A stretch of 64,000 bases of DNA from Glaciecola sp049650345 (lineage in GTDB: Bacteria > Pseudomonadota > Gammaproteobacteria > Enterobacterales > Alteromonadaceae), in assembly GCA_049650345.1 (NCBI GenBank), contig JBARZY010000101.1:51818-115817 (forward strand), read 5' to 3'. Both the position numbers and the translations under genes were made by a program. Under the pieces are notes generated by a model. The model saw only the letters and a list, made by a program, of their open reading frames with translations, ran no database searches and was not told the origin of the DNA. Position 1 is the first letter of the stretch; every line of letters starts with the position of its first letter. Shown in pieces: positions 1-8,394 of the stretch.

Positions 1-1
1 A

Positions 2-478
2 GAGATTCCAGCATACTCAGCGCCAGTTAAATATGAAGTAGATAAAGATACCGGTGCGCTATTCGTAGACCGTTTTATGGGTACTTGTATGCAATATCCA
101 TTAAACTATGGCTATGTTAATAATACGCTTTCGGATGACGGCGATGCAGTAGACGTGCTAGTTATGACTCCTCATCCTTTGGTTGCGGGATCAGTAATCA
201 AAGTTCGTCCAGTTGGCGTATTAAACATGACTGACGAGTCGGGACAAGATGCTAAAGTTATCGCAGTTCCAGTAGATAAGCTTTCGCCAATTTACTCTGA
301 CGTACAAGATATTGAAGATGTACCTGCACTAACAAAGAACCAAGTTGAACATTTCTTTAGTCATTATAAAGATTTAGAGAAAGGTAAGTGGGTTAAAATT
401 GATGGTTGGGCTGACAAAGAAGCGGCAAAAGAAGAGATTGTCAGTAGCGCCAAAAGATACGAAAGTAGTGCTAAATAA
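2..478 (+). CDS. ppa: Inorganic pyrophosphatase, 5' end missing
   Basis: The gene hydrolyses pyrophosphate to two phosphates in the cytoplasm and pulls biosynthetic reactions forward. The reading frame is open from base 2, so the N-terminus lies outside the window. Visible family-I hallmarks are EIPA, KYEVDKD, GALFVDRFM, YPLNYGYV and the metal-binding DGDAVDVLV segment, followed by PVGVLNMTDE and a C-terminal HYKDLEKGKW motif. About 158 residues are present out of the usual 175 or so. It is followed by a strong intrinsic terminator and appears to be a single-gene transcription unit. Identification is secure. Confidence 0.96.
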   Translation, partial: EIPAYSAPVKYEVDKDTGALFVDRFMGTCMQYPLNYGYVNNTLSDDGDAVDVLVMTPHPLVAGSVIKVRPVGVLNMTDESGQDAKVIAVPVDKLSPIYSDVQDIEDVPALTKNQVEHFFSHYKDLEKGKWVKIDGWADKEAAKEEIVSSAKRYESSAK

Positions 479-509
479 GCAATGAGCGTGTAACATCGTA
501 ATATAGTGT

Positions 510-537
510 AAAAAGCTCTTTTATAGAGCTTTTTTTG
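510..537 (+). terminator. Intrinsic terminator after ppa
   Basis: A hairpin with arms AAAAGCTCT and AGAGCTTTT around a short TTAT loop is followed by a T-run. It lies 32 bases after the ppa stop codon. Confidence 0.85.
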
Positions 538-593
538 TATCTATCGTTTAATCGTAAATAATATAACGGTTAAATAATTTTCAAGGTGTTCTA

Positions 594-1067
594 ATGTTCA
601 AACGTATTATTTTTGTATTGATCTGCGGGTTTTGTAGCGTTTTTCACAGCGTGGCAAATGAGCCTAAAGAAGTTTATTGGGAAGATCTTATTCCGAAAGA
701 CTTCACTATGCCTCCCGTATCGATGGAGCATACAGGAAGTATGGCCCAAGTTGCACCCGATGCGCCGCTGGTAGAATCATTCAATAATCAAACCGTTAAA
801 ATCCCCGGTTTTGTTGTCCCTCTAGAGGGAGATGCAGATGAAATTACAGAGTTTTTATTAGTGCCATACTTCGGGGCTTGCGTGCATGTTCCGCCACCAC
901 CCTCTAATCAAATTGTTTATGTAAGATTTTCTGAAGGCGTGCCGATAAACAACCTATACGATGCAGTATGGGTAACCGGAGTGCTAACCACAGAGCGCTG
1001 GGAAGGAGATATTGCATCGGTTGGTTATAGTCTACAAGGCCTAAAAATTAGCGCTTTTGACGACTAA
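594..1067 (+). CDS. DUF3299-type periplasmic protein
   Basis: This 157-residue protein starts with a typical signal peptide (MFKRIIF then a hydrophobic stretch, likely cleavage after HSVA). The mature part contains IPGFVVPLEG, FLLVPYFGACVHVPPPPSNQ and a WVTG.L motif, the pattern I associate with DUF3299 exported proteins. The Cys-His pair in GACVHVPPPP could bind a metal, but this is inference. The catalytic role of the family is unknown to me. It is followed by a chemoreceptor gene 45 bases downstream on the same strand, and no terminator separates them, so they may be co-transcribed. Confidence 0.75.
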   Translation: MFKRIIFVLICGFCSVFHSVANEPKEVYWEDLIPKDFTMPPVSMEHTGSMAQVAPDAPLVESFNNQTVKIPGFVVPLEGDADEITEFLLVPYFGACVHVPPPPSNQIVYVRFSEGVPINNLYDAVWVTGVLTTERWEGDIASVGYSLQGLKISAFDD

Positions 1068-1112
1068 TTGTTTATTTAACGCTAATAATGTTGGCGAAAT
1101 TGTAGGTGAATT

Positions 1113-2732
1113 ATGAATTTCTTAGCTAGGCTATCCATAGCGCAAAAGCTATTTTTGATACCAATCATTGGTATTGCAAATTTTATTATTTACGTTGGTA
1201 TAACCGCTAATACGGCGAACAATAACGTAGAGCTATTGGAGAATGCCAGAAAGATACAATTTCCTGCTTTGCTAGCATCTAAAAATGCACTCGTTGCAAT
1301 GGAAAATGTGCGCTCTAGTTTAAGCGCTGCCGTTACTACGGGAGATGAAGATGCCCTTGATAAAGCCAAGTCGCAAACAAAAACCGCAATTGATAATTTA
1401 GATTCTATTGCCAAATTGGACCGTCGATTGGTGCAAGAAATTTCTCCTATTAAGACTGCATTTCAAGACTACTTTGACGTTGCGTACGAGGTGAGTGAGT
1501 CGATGGTGAACAACACAGCTGACTTTTCGAAGTTAGCGGAAGCGACGCAAAAGATGAATACTTCGTTTGATACCTCTACCAAAGAACTCACTGCGTTCAA
1601 CGACATGCAGCTTGAGTTGTTTGAAAGCGCGATAGAACGGGCTAACGACGCAGCCAACAACCTGAGTTGGCTGGGTATGGTGATGGGCGTCATTACAACA
1701 GTGTTATTGTTGGCTGCAGCGGTTCCAATTGTGAATAATTTGCGTAACTCTATCGTTGATGTGGTTAATTCTCTTAGAGATATCGCACAAGAAGACGGTG
1801 ATTTAACCAAACGTATAGAAACGGCAAATAAAGATGAAATTGGAGACCTTGTTTATTGGTTTAATCAGTTTGTTGAAAAACTGCAAACAGTTGTGCGAGA
1901 CATAGGTAATTCGAGTAAACCTCTTGCTGCGCTTGCTGACAATTTGAATCAAGTTTCTAGTAATGCCAGAGAAACGATTACTGCACAGCAACTTTCAGCA
2001 TCTGATGCTAAATCAGCTGTTGATAACATGACAAGCAGCGTTAACGCCGTGGCACAGAGTGCTTCAGAGGCGGCAGAGGCGGCTACTGAAGCCTCTAGTG
2101 CAGCTGATGACGGCCAAACAGTAGTGAATCAAACAGTTAGTAGCATTCAAAGCTTAGCGTCGCGTGTTGATGAGACTGCGGTTGTGATTAAAAAGCTAGA
2201 AGAGGACTCTAATCAGGTGGGAGTTGTACTGGATGTTATTAAGGGCATAGCTGAACAAACTAACTTGTTGGCACTAAATGCTGCAATTGAAGCCGCCAGA
2301 GCCGGTGAACAAGGCCGAGGGTTTGCAGTTGTTGCTGACGAGGTGAGAACCCTAGCTTCTAGAACGCAGCAGTCAACAGAAGAGATTCAAGCCACTATAG
2401 AACAATTACAAAACGCCGCTCGTTCTGCCGTAACGGTAATGGCAAAAGGTACCGAGCAAGCTTCACTAAGTGTAGATGAAGCCAATAAAGCGGGTAGTAG
2501 CTTAGGTGCAATTACCGAAACTATTAGCCGTATTACTGCAATGAATGACCAAATTGCACGTTCAACAGGCGATCAACAATCGGTAGCCTTGTCTATCAGC
2601 AGCAACGTAGACGATATCAACGAGCGCACTGAAGACACAGCATCAAGCTCAGAGAAACTATCGCTGGTAAGTCGTGAGTTAGAGCAATTATCAGAAGATT
2701 TTAATAGGATTATGCAGCAATTTAAATACTAG
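1113..2732 (+). CDS. Methyl-accepting chemotaxis protein
   Basis: This is a 539-residue transmembrane chemoreceptor. A first membrane segment lies at about residues 11-31, a helical periplasmic sensor region at 32-183, a second membrane segment at about 184-207, and a HAMP domain at about 208-260 (GDLTKRI, DEIGDL). The conserved cytoplasmic hairpin tip is present (EQTNLLALNAAIEAARAGE, then GRGFAVVADEVR). It should signal through CheW/CheA to the flagellar motor or a related pathway. The ligand cannot be read from the sequence; the periplasmic region looks like a four-helix bundle. A terminator follows the stop codon. Confidence 0.93.
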   Translation: MNFLARLSIAQKLFLIPIIGIANFIIYVGITANTANNNVELLENARKIQFPALLASKNALVAMENVRSSLSAAVTTGDEDALDKAKSQTKTAIDNLDSIAKLDRRLVQEISPIKTAFQDYFDVAYEVSESMVNNTADFSKLAEATQKMNTSFDTSTKELTAFNDMQLELFESAIERANDAANNLSWLGMVMGVITTVLLLAAAVPIVNNLRNSIVDVVNSLRDIAQEDGDLTKRIETANKDEIGDLVYWFNQFVEKLQTVVRDIGNSSKPLAALADNLNQVSSNARETITAQQLSASDAKSAVDNMTSSVNAVAQSASEAAEAATEASSAADDGQTVVNQTVSSIQSLASRVDETAVVIKKLEEDSNQVGVVLDVIKGIAEQTNLLALNAAIEAARAGEQGRGFAVVADEVRTLASRTQQSTEEIQATIEQLQNAARSAVTVMAKGTEQASLSVDEANKAGSSLGAITETISRITAMNDQIARSTGDQQSVALSISSNVDDINERTEDTASSSEKLSLVSRELEQLSEDFNRIMQQFKY

Positions 2733-2750
2733 TTTGTATGTTGGTTAAAT

Positions 2751-2774
2751 AGCCTGCTTGTGCGGGCTTTTTTG
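2751..2774 (+). terminator. Intrinsic terminator after the chemoreceptor gene
   Basis: The stem AGCCTGC / GCGGGCT (one G-U pair) with a TTGT loop is followed by TTTTT. It is immediately followed by the first copy of the TGGACAGGCA repeat. Confidence 0.85.
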
Positions 2775-2779
2775 TTTGC

Positions 2780-2868
2780 TGGACAGGCATTTTAAAAGTA
2801 TTTGCTGGACAGACACTTTAAAGTATTTGCTGGACAGACACTTTAATGGATATATGAATAGACAGGCA
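2780..2868 (+). repeat. Cluster of four TGGACAGGCA-type repeats upstream of the REP-type transposase
   Basis: One exact copy (2780-2789), two TGGACAGACA variants (2806-2815, 2831-2840) and one TAGACAGGCA variant (2859-2868) lie in the same orientation. The first three sit 26 and 25 bases apart within a longer imperfect tandem unit (AGTATTTGCTGGACAGACAC). The cluster fills the gap between the chemoreceptor terminator and the transposase gene. The rest of the 2733-3043 gap shows only AT-rich sequence and the transposase ribosome binding site (AAAAGGAAC). Confidence 0.85.
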
Positions 2869-3043
2869 TTCTAAGTAACAATCCTGTTGGTTCTAAACTA
2901 GCTCTGTTTACGAGTGACTAATATTCTTACTATTACCTCCTCAAAACCTTTTATGTAAATACTGCGGTTAAAACTGTACCAGAGAGCAGTAAACAAATTA
3001 TGATTTTTAAGTAAACTACGAAGTTATACAAAAAGGAACTTTT

Positions 3044-4045
3044 ATGACTTACCCTAGATACCAGCAAATTCAAGTGGAACAGACGCCCTATTATCACCTT
3101 GTTTCCCGTTGTGTTAGACGTAGTTTTCTATGTGGATTTGATAAAGTTACGGGGCAAAGCTATGAGCATAGAAAAGATTGGGTTGAGAAGCGTCTAATTT
3201 ATCTCACAAAGGTGTTCTCAATTGGTGTAATGGCCTATGCGGTAATGAGTAATCATACCCATTTGGTTGTGTATATTGATAAACAAAAATGTGATGAGCT
3301 TACCGATATTGATGTCATACAGAAATGGCATATGGTCTCTAAAGGAAATGAACAATCACGAGAGTTCGCTCGCACTGGTTTGTATCCAAAAGATGAATCC
3401 GAACGAATCCATTTAAACGACTATATCTATATCATAAAAGATAGATTGAGCGATGTTAGTTGGTTTATGAAACTTTTGAATGAATACATTGCAAGGCGGG
3501 CAAATAAGGAAGATGAATGCACAGGCCATTTTTGGGAGGGGCGTTTTAAGTCGCAGCCTCTGCTTGATAGTGCAGCGGTGCTGTCATGCATGGCATATGT
3601 TGACTTAAATCCATTGCGGGCAGGCATAACGACGGAGCCTTTCGTTGCTCCTTTTACAAGCCTAAATCGAAGACTGTTGGCTGAACAAAATAATATGCAG
3701 CCCAGGTTTCTTATACCGTTCGCGCACCGCACAACAAAAGATACAGGTATACACCTTAAACTTTCATTCACAGATTATACAAAACTCATAAATGACACCG
3801 CAAACAGAGATCTGAAAAAAGTACCTAGAGACTTAGATAAAGTTTCTAGCCAAGTTATTTCTGATGTTGGACTTCACGAAGATGGCTGGTTTAAACTAAC
3901 TACCAGTTTTGAAAGCTTATTTCCTACCGCGGTAGGGAAGGCCGAAAAACTGAAACAGTATATGAAGGCGACTGAGCGGGACAGAGTACGGGGCGAAAGT
4001 CATTCCTATTCGGTATATCAACAAAGCGATTTCAAGCCTCATTAG
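3044..4045 (+). CDS. REP-associated tyrosine (Y1/HUH) transposase
   Basis: The 333-residue protein belongs to the Y1 transposase superfamily related to IS200 TnpA and the RAYTs. The HUH metal-binding motif is H71-T-H73 in SNHTHLVVYI. A likely nucleophile is Tyr148 in LNEYIARRANK, followed by the conserved GHFWEGRFKS segment. RAYTs are usually single-copy domesticated enzymes that act on short dispersed palindromic or word repeats. No IS200-style subterminal ends were found, but clusters of TGGACAGGCA repeats lie on both sides (2780-2868 and 4785-4936), which fits this class. The start has a good ribosome binding site (AAAAGGAAC). Full length and apparently intact. Confidence 0.88.
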   Translation: MTYPRYQQIQVEQTPYYHLVSRCVRRSFLCGFDKVTGQSYEHRKDWVEKRLIYLTKVFSIGVMAYAVMSNHTHLVVYIDKQKCDELTDIDVIQKWHMVSKGNEQSREFARTGLYPKDESERIHLNDYIYIIKDRLSDVSWFMKLLNEYIARRANKEDECTGHFWEGRFKSQPLLDSAAVLSCMAYVDLNPLRAGITTEPFVAPFTSLNRRLLAEQNNMQPRFLIPFAHRTTKDTGIHLKLSFTDYTKLINDTANRDLKKVPRDLDKVSSQVISDVGLHEDGWFKLTTSFESLFPTAVGKAEKLKQYMKATERDRVRGESHSYSVYQQSDFKPH

Positions 4046-4046
4046 G

Positions 4047-4760
4047 TTATTTGACTGCGCCAAAAATCAACTCCGATGGATTAAATAGTACCCACGAAGT
4101 CAAAATGTACTTGTCATTGGAAAGAGGTACGTTACCTCTATGAGTATGTGTAAAACCGGCTGGAGCAATTACCATTCGACCTGCTTTGGGTTTAATTTTT
4201 TTGTCTTGGTAGTAAAACTCAGTTTCTCCCCCTTCATCAACGTCGTTAAGATAGAACATAAAAAGTAAATTCCGATGCAACGCTTCAGTCCCTTGCTGCT
4301 GTGGATATATCTCTGAATGCCAGTACGGGTAACCCCCCTGATTTTTAACATACTTCTGTGCGTTTATCTCACCAAGTCTAAATAAGTAATTAACTAATTC
4401 TGGTATTTTGTGAACACCTATTTCATTAAAGTTGTCGTTAGTTAGGGCCACTGGTTTACCCGTATCAGGGTGTTTTAACGTCAACGCGATTGGGCCTATT
4501 AAAGCAAAATAATAGTCAGCAAAATATTGCACTAAATGCTCAGACGTAGCTGTCATTACACTTTTTAATATGGGTGAAAACTCAGGGTGGCGCTGGATTG
4601 AAACATCGAGGCTGTTTTTTTTTGTCAAATCAATGCCACCGCCGGTTTGGCCTCGTGAAATATGCTGACTAGAATTAAAAATCTTTACTATTTTCTCGCA
4701 TAACTCAGCAGACAATGCGTTATCGATTATGCGAATGAAGTCACTTTCGTGTTTGGTCAT
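4047..4760 (-). CDS. 2OG-Fe(II) oxygenase (prolyl-hydroxylase-like)
   Basis: This 237-residue protein resembles the P4Hc family of 2-oxoglutarate/Fe(II) dioxygenases, cytoplasmic enzymes that hydroxylate a protein or small-molecule substrate. The expected iron ligands map to WHSEIYP (H-x-E rather than the usual H-x-D) and to a distal His in FTHTHRG. The strand motif LNDVDEGGETEF and the PKAGRMVIAPAG turn are typical, and a Lys/Arg in DKYILTSW would hold 2-oxoglutarate. The substrate is unknown. It converges tail-to-tail with the transposase gene, one base apart, and is enclosed with it between two repeat clusters. Confidence 0.75.
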   Translation of the reverse strand: MTKHESDFIRIIDNALSAELCEKIVKIFNSSQHISRGQTGGGIDLTKKNSLDVSIQRHPEFSPILKSVMTATSEHLVQYFADYYFALIGPIALTLKHPDTGKPVALTNDNFNEIGVHKIPELVNYLFRLGEINAQKYVKNQGGYPYWHSEIYPQQQGTEALHRNLLFMFYLNDVDEGGETEFYYQDKKIKPKAGRMVIAPAGFTHTHRGNVPLSNDKYILTSWVLFNPSELIFGAVK

Positions 4761-4784
4761 GGTATCCCTTTCTAATTTTATATG

Positions 4785-4936
4785 TGGACAGGCACAAAAA
4801 GACCATTGTGAACTTAATTTATTAAGCTAAGTGTATCAACGGTGATTAGATATGGTCCTTAAACTTTAATTAAATAACGTGTTGCGCGCCTGTCCAGAAT
4901 CAAATTTGTCCAGAAAAAAACATGTACACCTGTCCA
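4785..4936. repeat. Cluster of TGGACAGGCA-type repeats downstream of the transposase block
   Basis: An exact copy on the plus strand (4785-4794) is followed by minus-strand variants at 4887-4896 (CGCCTGTCCA) and 4927-4936 (CACCTGTCCA), with a partial copy TTTGTCCAGA near 4905. The cluster lies between the oxygenase start and the thioesterase stop. Together with the 2780-2868 cluster it brackets the transposase and oxygenase genes. Confidence 0.75.
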
Positions 4937-4953
4937 AGAGCAACGTCTTTAAT

Positions 4954-5352
4954 TTAAACTTGTTCAAGTAAATGTCTTTCCATCTCTACCCTAATATCAT
5001 TAGGAATTGTGACTGCCGCTTTACTTCTATAATCAAAATGCACTAGGGTAGTGGTACCTTTACTCTTTAACTCATTATTTTGCCAACACTCTTGGTAAAC
5101 TTTAAACGAACTATTCCCTATCTTACTTATCCATGTTTTGATTTGAACTGGATGTTGTAAAAAAATTTGCGCGACAAAATCAACATTGTAGTTGGCTAGT
5201 ATAAGGGGCCAGTTCTCTAAGGTTAATTCAGGTGTAAAAAGTTTAAATATTGGCAATCTGGCTGCTTCAAACCACCCAACCAAAACCGTATTGCTAACAT
5301 GTTGTAAGGCATCAGTTTCATAAAATCTTACAATAAACTCTTCATTGTACAT
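4954..5352 (-). CDS. Acyl-CoA thioesterase, hot-dog fold (YbgC/FadM-like)
   Basis: A 132-residue single hot-dog domain. The N-terminal pattern FIVRFYETDALQHVSN carries the Asp characteristic of 4-hydroxybenzoyl-CoA-type thioesterases, followed by a long helix (WFEAARLPIF). It probably hydrolyses an acyl-CoA in the cytoplasm; chain length cannot be predicted. Its ATG overlaps the uvrA stop by one base (TGATG on the minus strand), so it is translationally coupled to uvrA. Confidence 0.82.
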   Translation of the reverse strand: MYNEEFIVRFYETDALQHVSNTVLVGWFEAARLPIFKLFTPELTLENWPLILANYNVDFVAQIFLQHPVQIKTWISKIGNSSFKVYQECWQNNELKSKGTTTLVHFDYRSKAAVTIPNDIRVEMERHLLEQV

Positions 5353-8186
5353 CAGCTTCTCTCAACATTTAGCATAGGCGCAAGAAAGTGACCTGTGTGC
5401 GAAGACTTGTTCTTACAAACCTCTTCGGGTAAGCCCTGGGCGATTATTTGTCCACCACCAGAGCCGCCTTCAGGGCCTAAGTCAACGATCCAATCAGCAG
5501 TTTTTACCACATCTAAGTTATGTTCTATTACCACAACCGTATTGCCATGGTCACGCAGCCTATGCAATACATGCATAAGCTGTTTTATATCGTGAAAATG
5601 CAAACCAGTAGTTGGTTCGTCTAATATATAAAGTGTCTGTCCAGTATCGCGTTTTGACAACTCTTTGGCTAGTTTTACGCGTTGTGCTTCTCCGCCTGAT
5701 AGTGTGGTAGCTGACTGTCCAAGGCGAATGTAAGAAAGACCCACGTCCATTAAGGTTTGTAGCTTGCGAGCAATTGCTGGAATGGCGTCGAAAAATTCCC
5801 GGGCATCTTCAACTGTCATGTCTAGCACTTCGTTTATATTTTTATTTTTGAAGCGTATTTCGAGGGTTTCGCGATTGTACCGTTTGCCGTGGCAAACGTC
5901 GCATGGCACGTATACATCGGGTAAAAAGTGCATTTCTACTTTGATAACACCATCACCTTGACAAGCTTCACAACGTCCACCTTTTACATTAAAGCTAAAT
6001 CTCCCTGGTTTGTACCCTCGAGACCTTGCTTCTTGTGTACCAGAGAATATTTCTCGGATGGGCGTAAATATCCCTGCATAGGTAGCTGGATTAGAACGGG
6101 GAGTTCTGCCTATTGGGCTTTGGTCAATATCTACCACTTTATCAAGGTGCTCTAAACCTTTCATTTCTTTGTATGGTGCAGGTTCGCCAACCGTAGCACG
6201 GTTTAACTCGCGCTGCGCTATTTTATAAAAGGTATCGTTTATAAGTGTAGATTTGCCCGATCCAGATACGCCAGTAATACAGGTCATTAAACCGGTCGGA
6301 ATTCGTAAGGTGACATCTTTTAGGTTGTTGCCAGTGGCACCAATTAACTCTAACCAATGCCTGTCCAAAGTAGGAGTGCGCTGTTCAGGTATTTCTATTC
6401 TTTCTTCGCCCGATAGATATTTGCCAGTGAGTGACTTAGGTGCAGTCATGATATCTTGTAGTGAACCTTGCGCAATGATTTCACCACCGTGTACGCCGGC
6501 ACCTGGGCCGATATCGACTATGTAGTCTGCTTCTCTTATAGCGTCTTCGTCGTGCTCCACGACAATCACGGTATTACCTAAATCGCGTAAGTGTCTGAGT
6601 GTGTTTAGTAAGCGCTCGTTGTCACGTTGGTGAAGGCCTATAGAAGGTTCATCTAATACATACATTACGCCAACAAGTCCTGCACCTATCTGACTAGCTA
6701 GACGAATGCGCTGAGCCTCTCCACCAGACAAGGTGTCGGCACTTCGTTCTAATGACAAATAGTTTAAGCCAACGTTGACCAAAAATTGAAGCCTGTCCAG
6801 AATCTCCTTAAGAATCTTATCGGCGATGGCGGCCTTTTGTCCTGACAAGTCTAATTGGTTAAAAAACTCATATGCTTCAGCGATAGACATATTGGCAATA
6901 CGCGGCAAGTTAGTATTCGCAATAAAGACGTTTCGAGCTTCTAGTCTCAATCTTGAGCCAGAGCATGAAGAACAGTGCTGGTGACTCATATACTTGCCAA
7001 GTTCTTCGCGTACGGTATTTGACTCTGTTTCTTTATAGCGGCGCTCCATATTGGGAATAATCCCCTCAAATGGATGGTTTCTCTCCATTATGTCGCCGCG
7101 TTCATTAATATATTTAAATTTTATCGATTCGCCTTTAGAGCCATGCAGCACAATTTGCTGCGCCTTTTCATCAAGCTCCTGAAAGGGTTTGGTTAAATCA
7201 AAATCGTAATGTTCAGCGACCGACATTAACATTTGAAAATAATAGTAACTGCGTTTGTCCCAGCCGCGTATCGCTCCGCCTGACAAACTTAATTCGTCAT
7301 TACCAATTACTCTATGTGGATCGAAAAATTGCCGTGTGCCTAAGCCATCGCAAGTTTGGCATGCGCCAGCGGGGTTATTAAATGAAAATATGCGTGGTTC
7401 TAATTCCGTAATACTGTATCCGCAATGTGGACAGGCAAAGTTGGCGGAAAACACTATTTCGTCTTTATCTTCATCCATGTAGGCAATTTTTGCTGTACCA
7501 GATGACAACGTTAACGCGGTCTCGAAAGATTCTGCCAAGCGCAGTTGTAAGTCGTCACGTACTTTAAATCGGTCTACAACTACTTCAATAGTGTGTTTTT
7601 TGCGAAGGTCCAACTCTGGGGGATCTGATAAATCACATACCTCCCCGTCTATACGAGCGCGAATAAACCCTTGTGCCGACAGGCTCTCCAGCGTTTTAAT
7701 GTGTTCACCTTTACGCTCTTGTACTACGGGAGCCAAAAGCATTAATTTGGTGCCCTCACTGAGTTCAAGGACTTTATCAACCATTTGACTAACCGTTTGC
7801 GCATCAAGAGGTACTTTGTGATCTGGACAAATAGGCGTGCCCACGCGAGCGAACAACAGGCGTAAATAGTCATAAATTTCGGTGATGGTGCCGACCGTAG
7901 AACGCGGGTTATGCGATGTAGACTTTTGTTCTATGGATATTGCAGGTGACAAGCCCTCAATATGATCAACGTCTGGCTTCTCCATCATGGATAAAAACTG
8001 TCTAGCGTATGCCGACAAACTCTCTACATAGCGACGTTGACCCTCGGCATAGAGAGTATCGAATGCTAAGGACGATTTGCCAGAGCCCGACAAACCGGTA
8101 ATTACCACCAGTTTATCGCGAGGAAGCGTTATGTCGATATTTTTTAAATTGTGCGTGCGCGCACCACGAACTTCTATTTTATCCAT
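5352..8186 (-). CDS. uvrA: Excinuclease ABC subunit A
   Basis: UvrA recognises bulky DNA lesions and loads UvrB in nucleotide excision repair. The protein has two ABC ATPase modules: Walker A GLSGSGKSS near the N-terminus and GVSGSGKST in the second half, each with an LSGGEAQR signature. Zinc modules are visible (CPHCGYS with CQTCDG; CEACQGDG with CDVCHGKR). I start it at the ATG of MDKIEVRGARTHNLK, as in E. coli; a GTG five codons upstream at 8201 is possible. The coding sequence contains two exact TGGACAGGCA words (6358-6367 reading LDRH, 7438-7447 within the zinc CPHC site) and two near copies. No convincing LexA box was found upstream. Confidence 0.97.
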   Translation of the reverse strand: MDKIEVRGARTHNLKNIDITLPRDKLVVITGLSGSGKSSLAFDTLYAEGQRRYVESLSAYARQFLSMMEKPDVDHIEGLSPAISIEQKSTSHNPRSTVGTITEIYDYLRLLFARVGTPICPDHKVPLDAQTVSQMVDKVLELSEGTKLMLLAPVVQERKGEHIKTLESLSAQGFIRARIDGEVCDLSDPPELDLRKKHTIEVVVDRFKVRDDLQLRLAESFETALTLSSGTAKIAYMDEDKDEIVFSANFACPHCGYSITELEPRIFSFNNPAGACQTCDGLGTRQFFDPHRVIGNDELSLSGGAIRGWDKRSYYYFQMLMSVAEHYDFDLTKPFQELDEKAQQIVLHGSKGESIKFKYINERGDIMERNHPFEGIIPNMERRYKETESNTVREELGKYMSHQHCSSCSGSRLRLEARNVFIANTNLPRIANMSIAEAYEFFNQLDLSGQKAAIADKILKEILDRLQFLVNVGLNYLSLERSADTLSGGEAQRIRLASQIGAGLVGVMYVLDEPSIGLHQRDNERLLNTLRHLRDLGNTVIVVEHDEDAIREADYIVDIGPGAGVHGGEIIAQGSLQDIMTAPKSLTGKYLSGEERIEIPEQRTPTLDRHWLELIGATGNNLKDVTLRIPTGLMTCITGVSGSGKSTLINDTFYKIAQRELNRATVGEPAPYKEMKGLEHLDKVVDIDQSPIGRTPRSNPATYAGIFTPIREIFSGTQEARSRGYKPGRFSFNVKGGRCEACQGDGVIKVEMHFLPDVYVPCDVCHGKRYNRETLEIRFKNKNINEVLDMTVEDAREFFDAIPAIARKLQTLMDVGLSYIRLGQSATTLSGGEAQRVKLAKELSKRDTGQTLYILDEPTTGLHFHDIKQLMHVLHRLRDHGNTVVVIEHNLDVVKTADWIVDLGPEGGSGGGQIIAQGLPEEVCKNKSSHTGHFLAPMLNVERS
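6358..6367 (-). repeat. TGGACAGGCA word inside uvrA
   Basis: An exact copy on the uvrA coding strand, read as LDRH in the linker before the second ATPase module. A one-mismatch copy (TGGACAGGCT) lies at 6790-6799, read as ILDRL. Confidence 0.7.
7438..7447 (+). repeat. TGGACAGGCA word inside uvrA, opposite to the coding strand
   Basis: An exact copy whose complement encodes ACP of the conserved zinc-binding CPHC. Because the protein motif is conserved, this copy could be partly coincidental. Confidence 0.55.
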
Positions 8187-8394
8187 ATTTGCTAATAACA
8201 CGCCTTATTGAAGTAATCCATTAGTATGCCACAACTGGGCAAAAAAACATGGGTTAGTTACGCGTGTAAACTACGTGAGATCATCTCATTGTATTCAAAG
8301 CGAGTATAGATTGTGTCGGTCACTATCAAATTATGAGGGAACAGTTTAAAATGCGCGCTGCGTAATTTTTTTGCAGTAACTACGGTCCAATATT

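Noticed and set aside
2780..2868. Tandem spaced repeats that might be a CRISPR array
   Set aside because: The units are only about 10 conserved bases, the gaps are themselves similar, and there are no cas genes.
8230..8250. Possible LexA box (CTGGGCAAAAAAACAT) before uvrA
   Set aside because: The right half does not fit ACAG, so the match is too weak to annotate.
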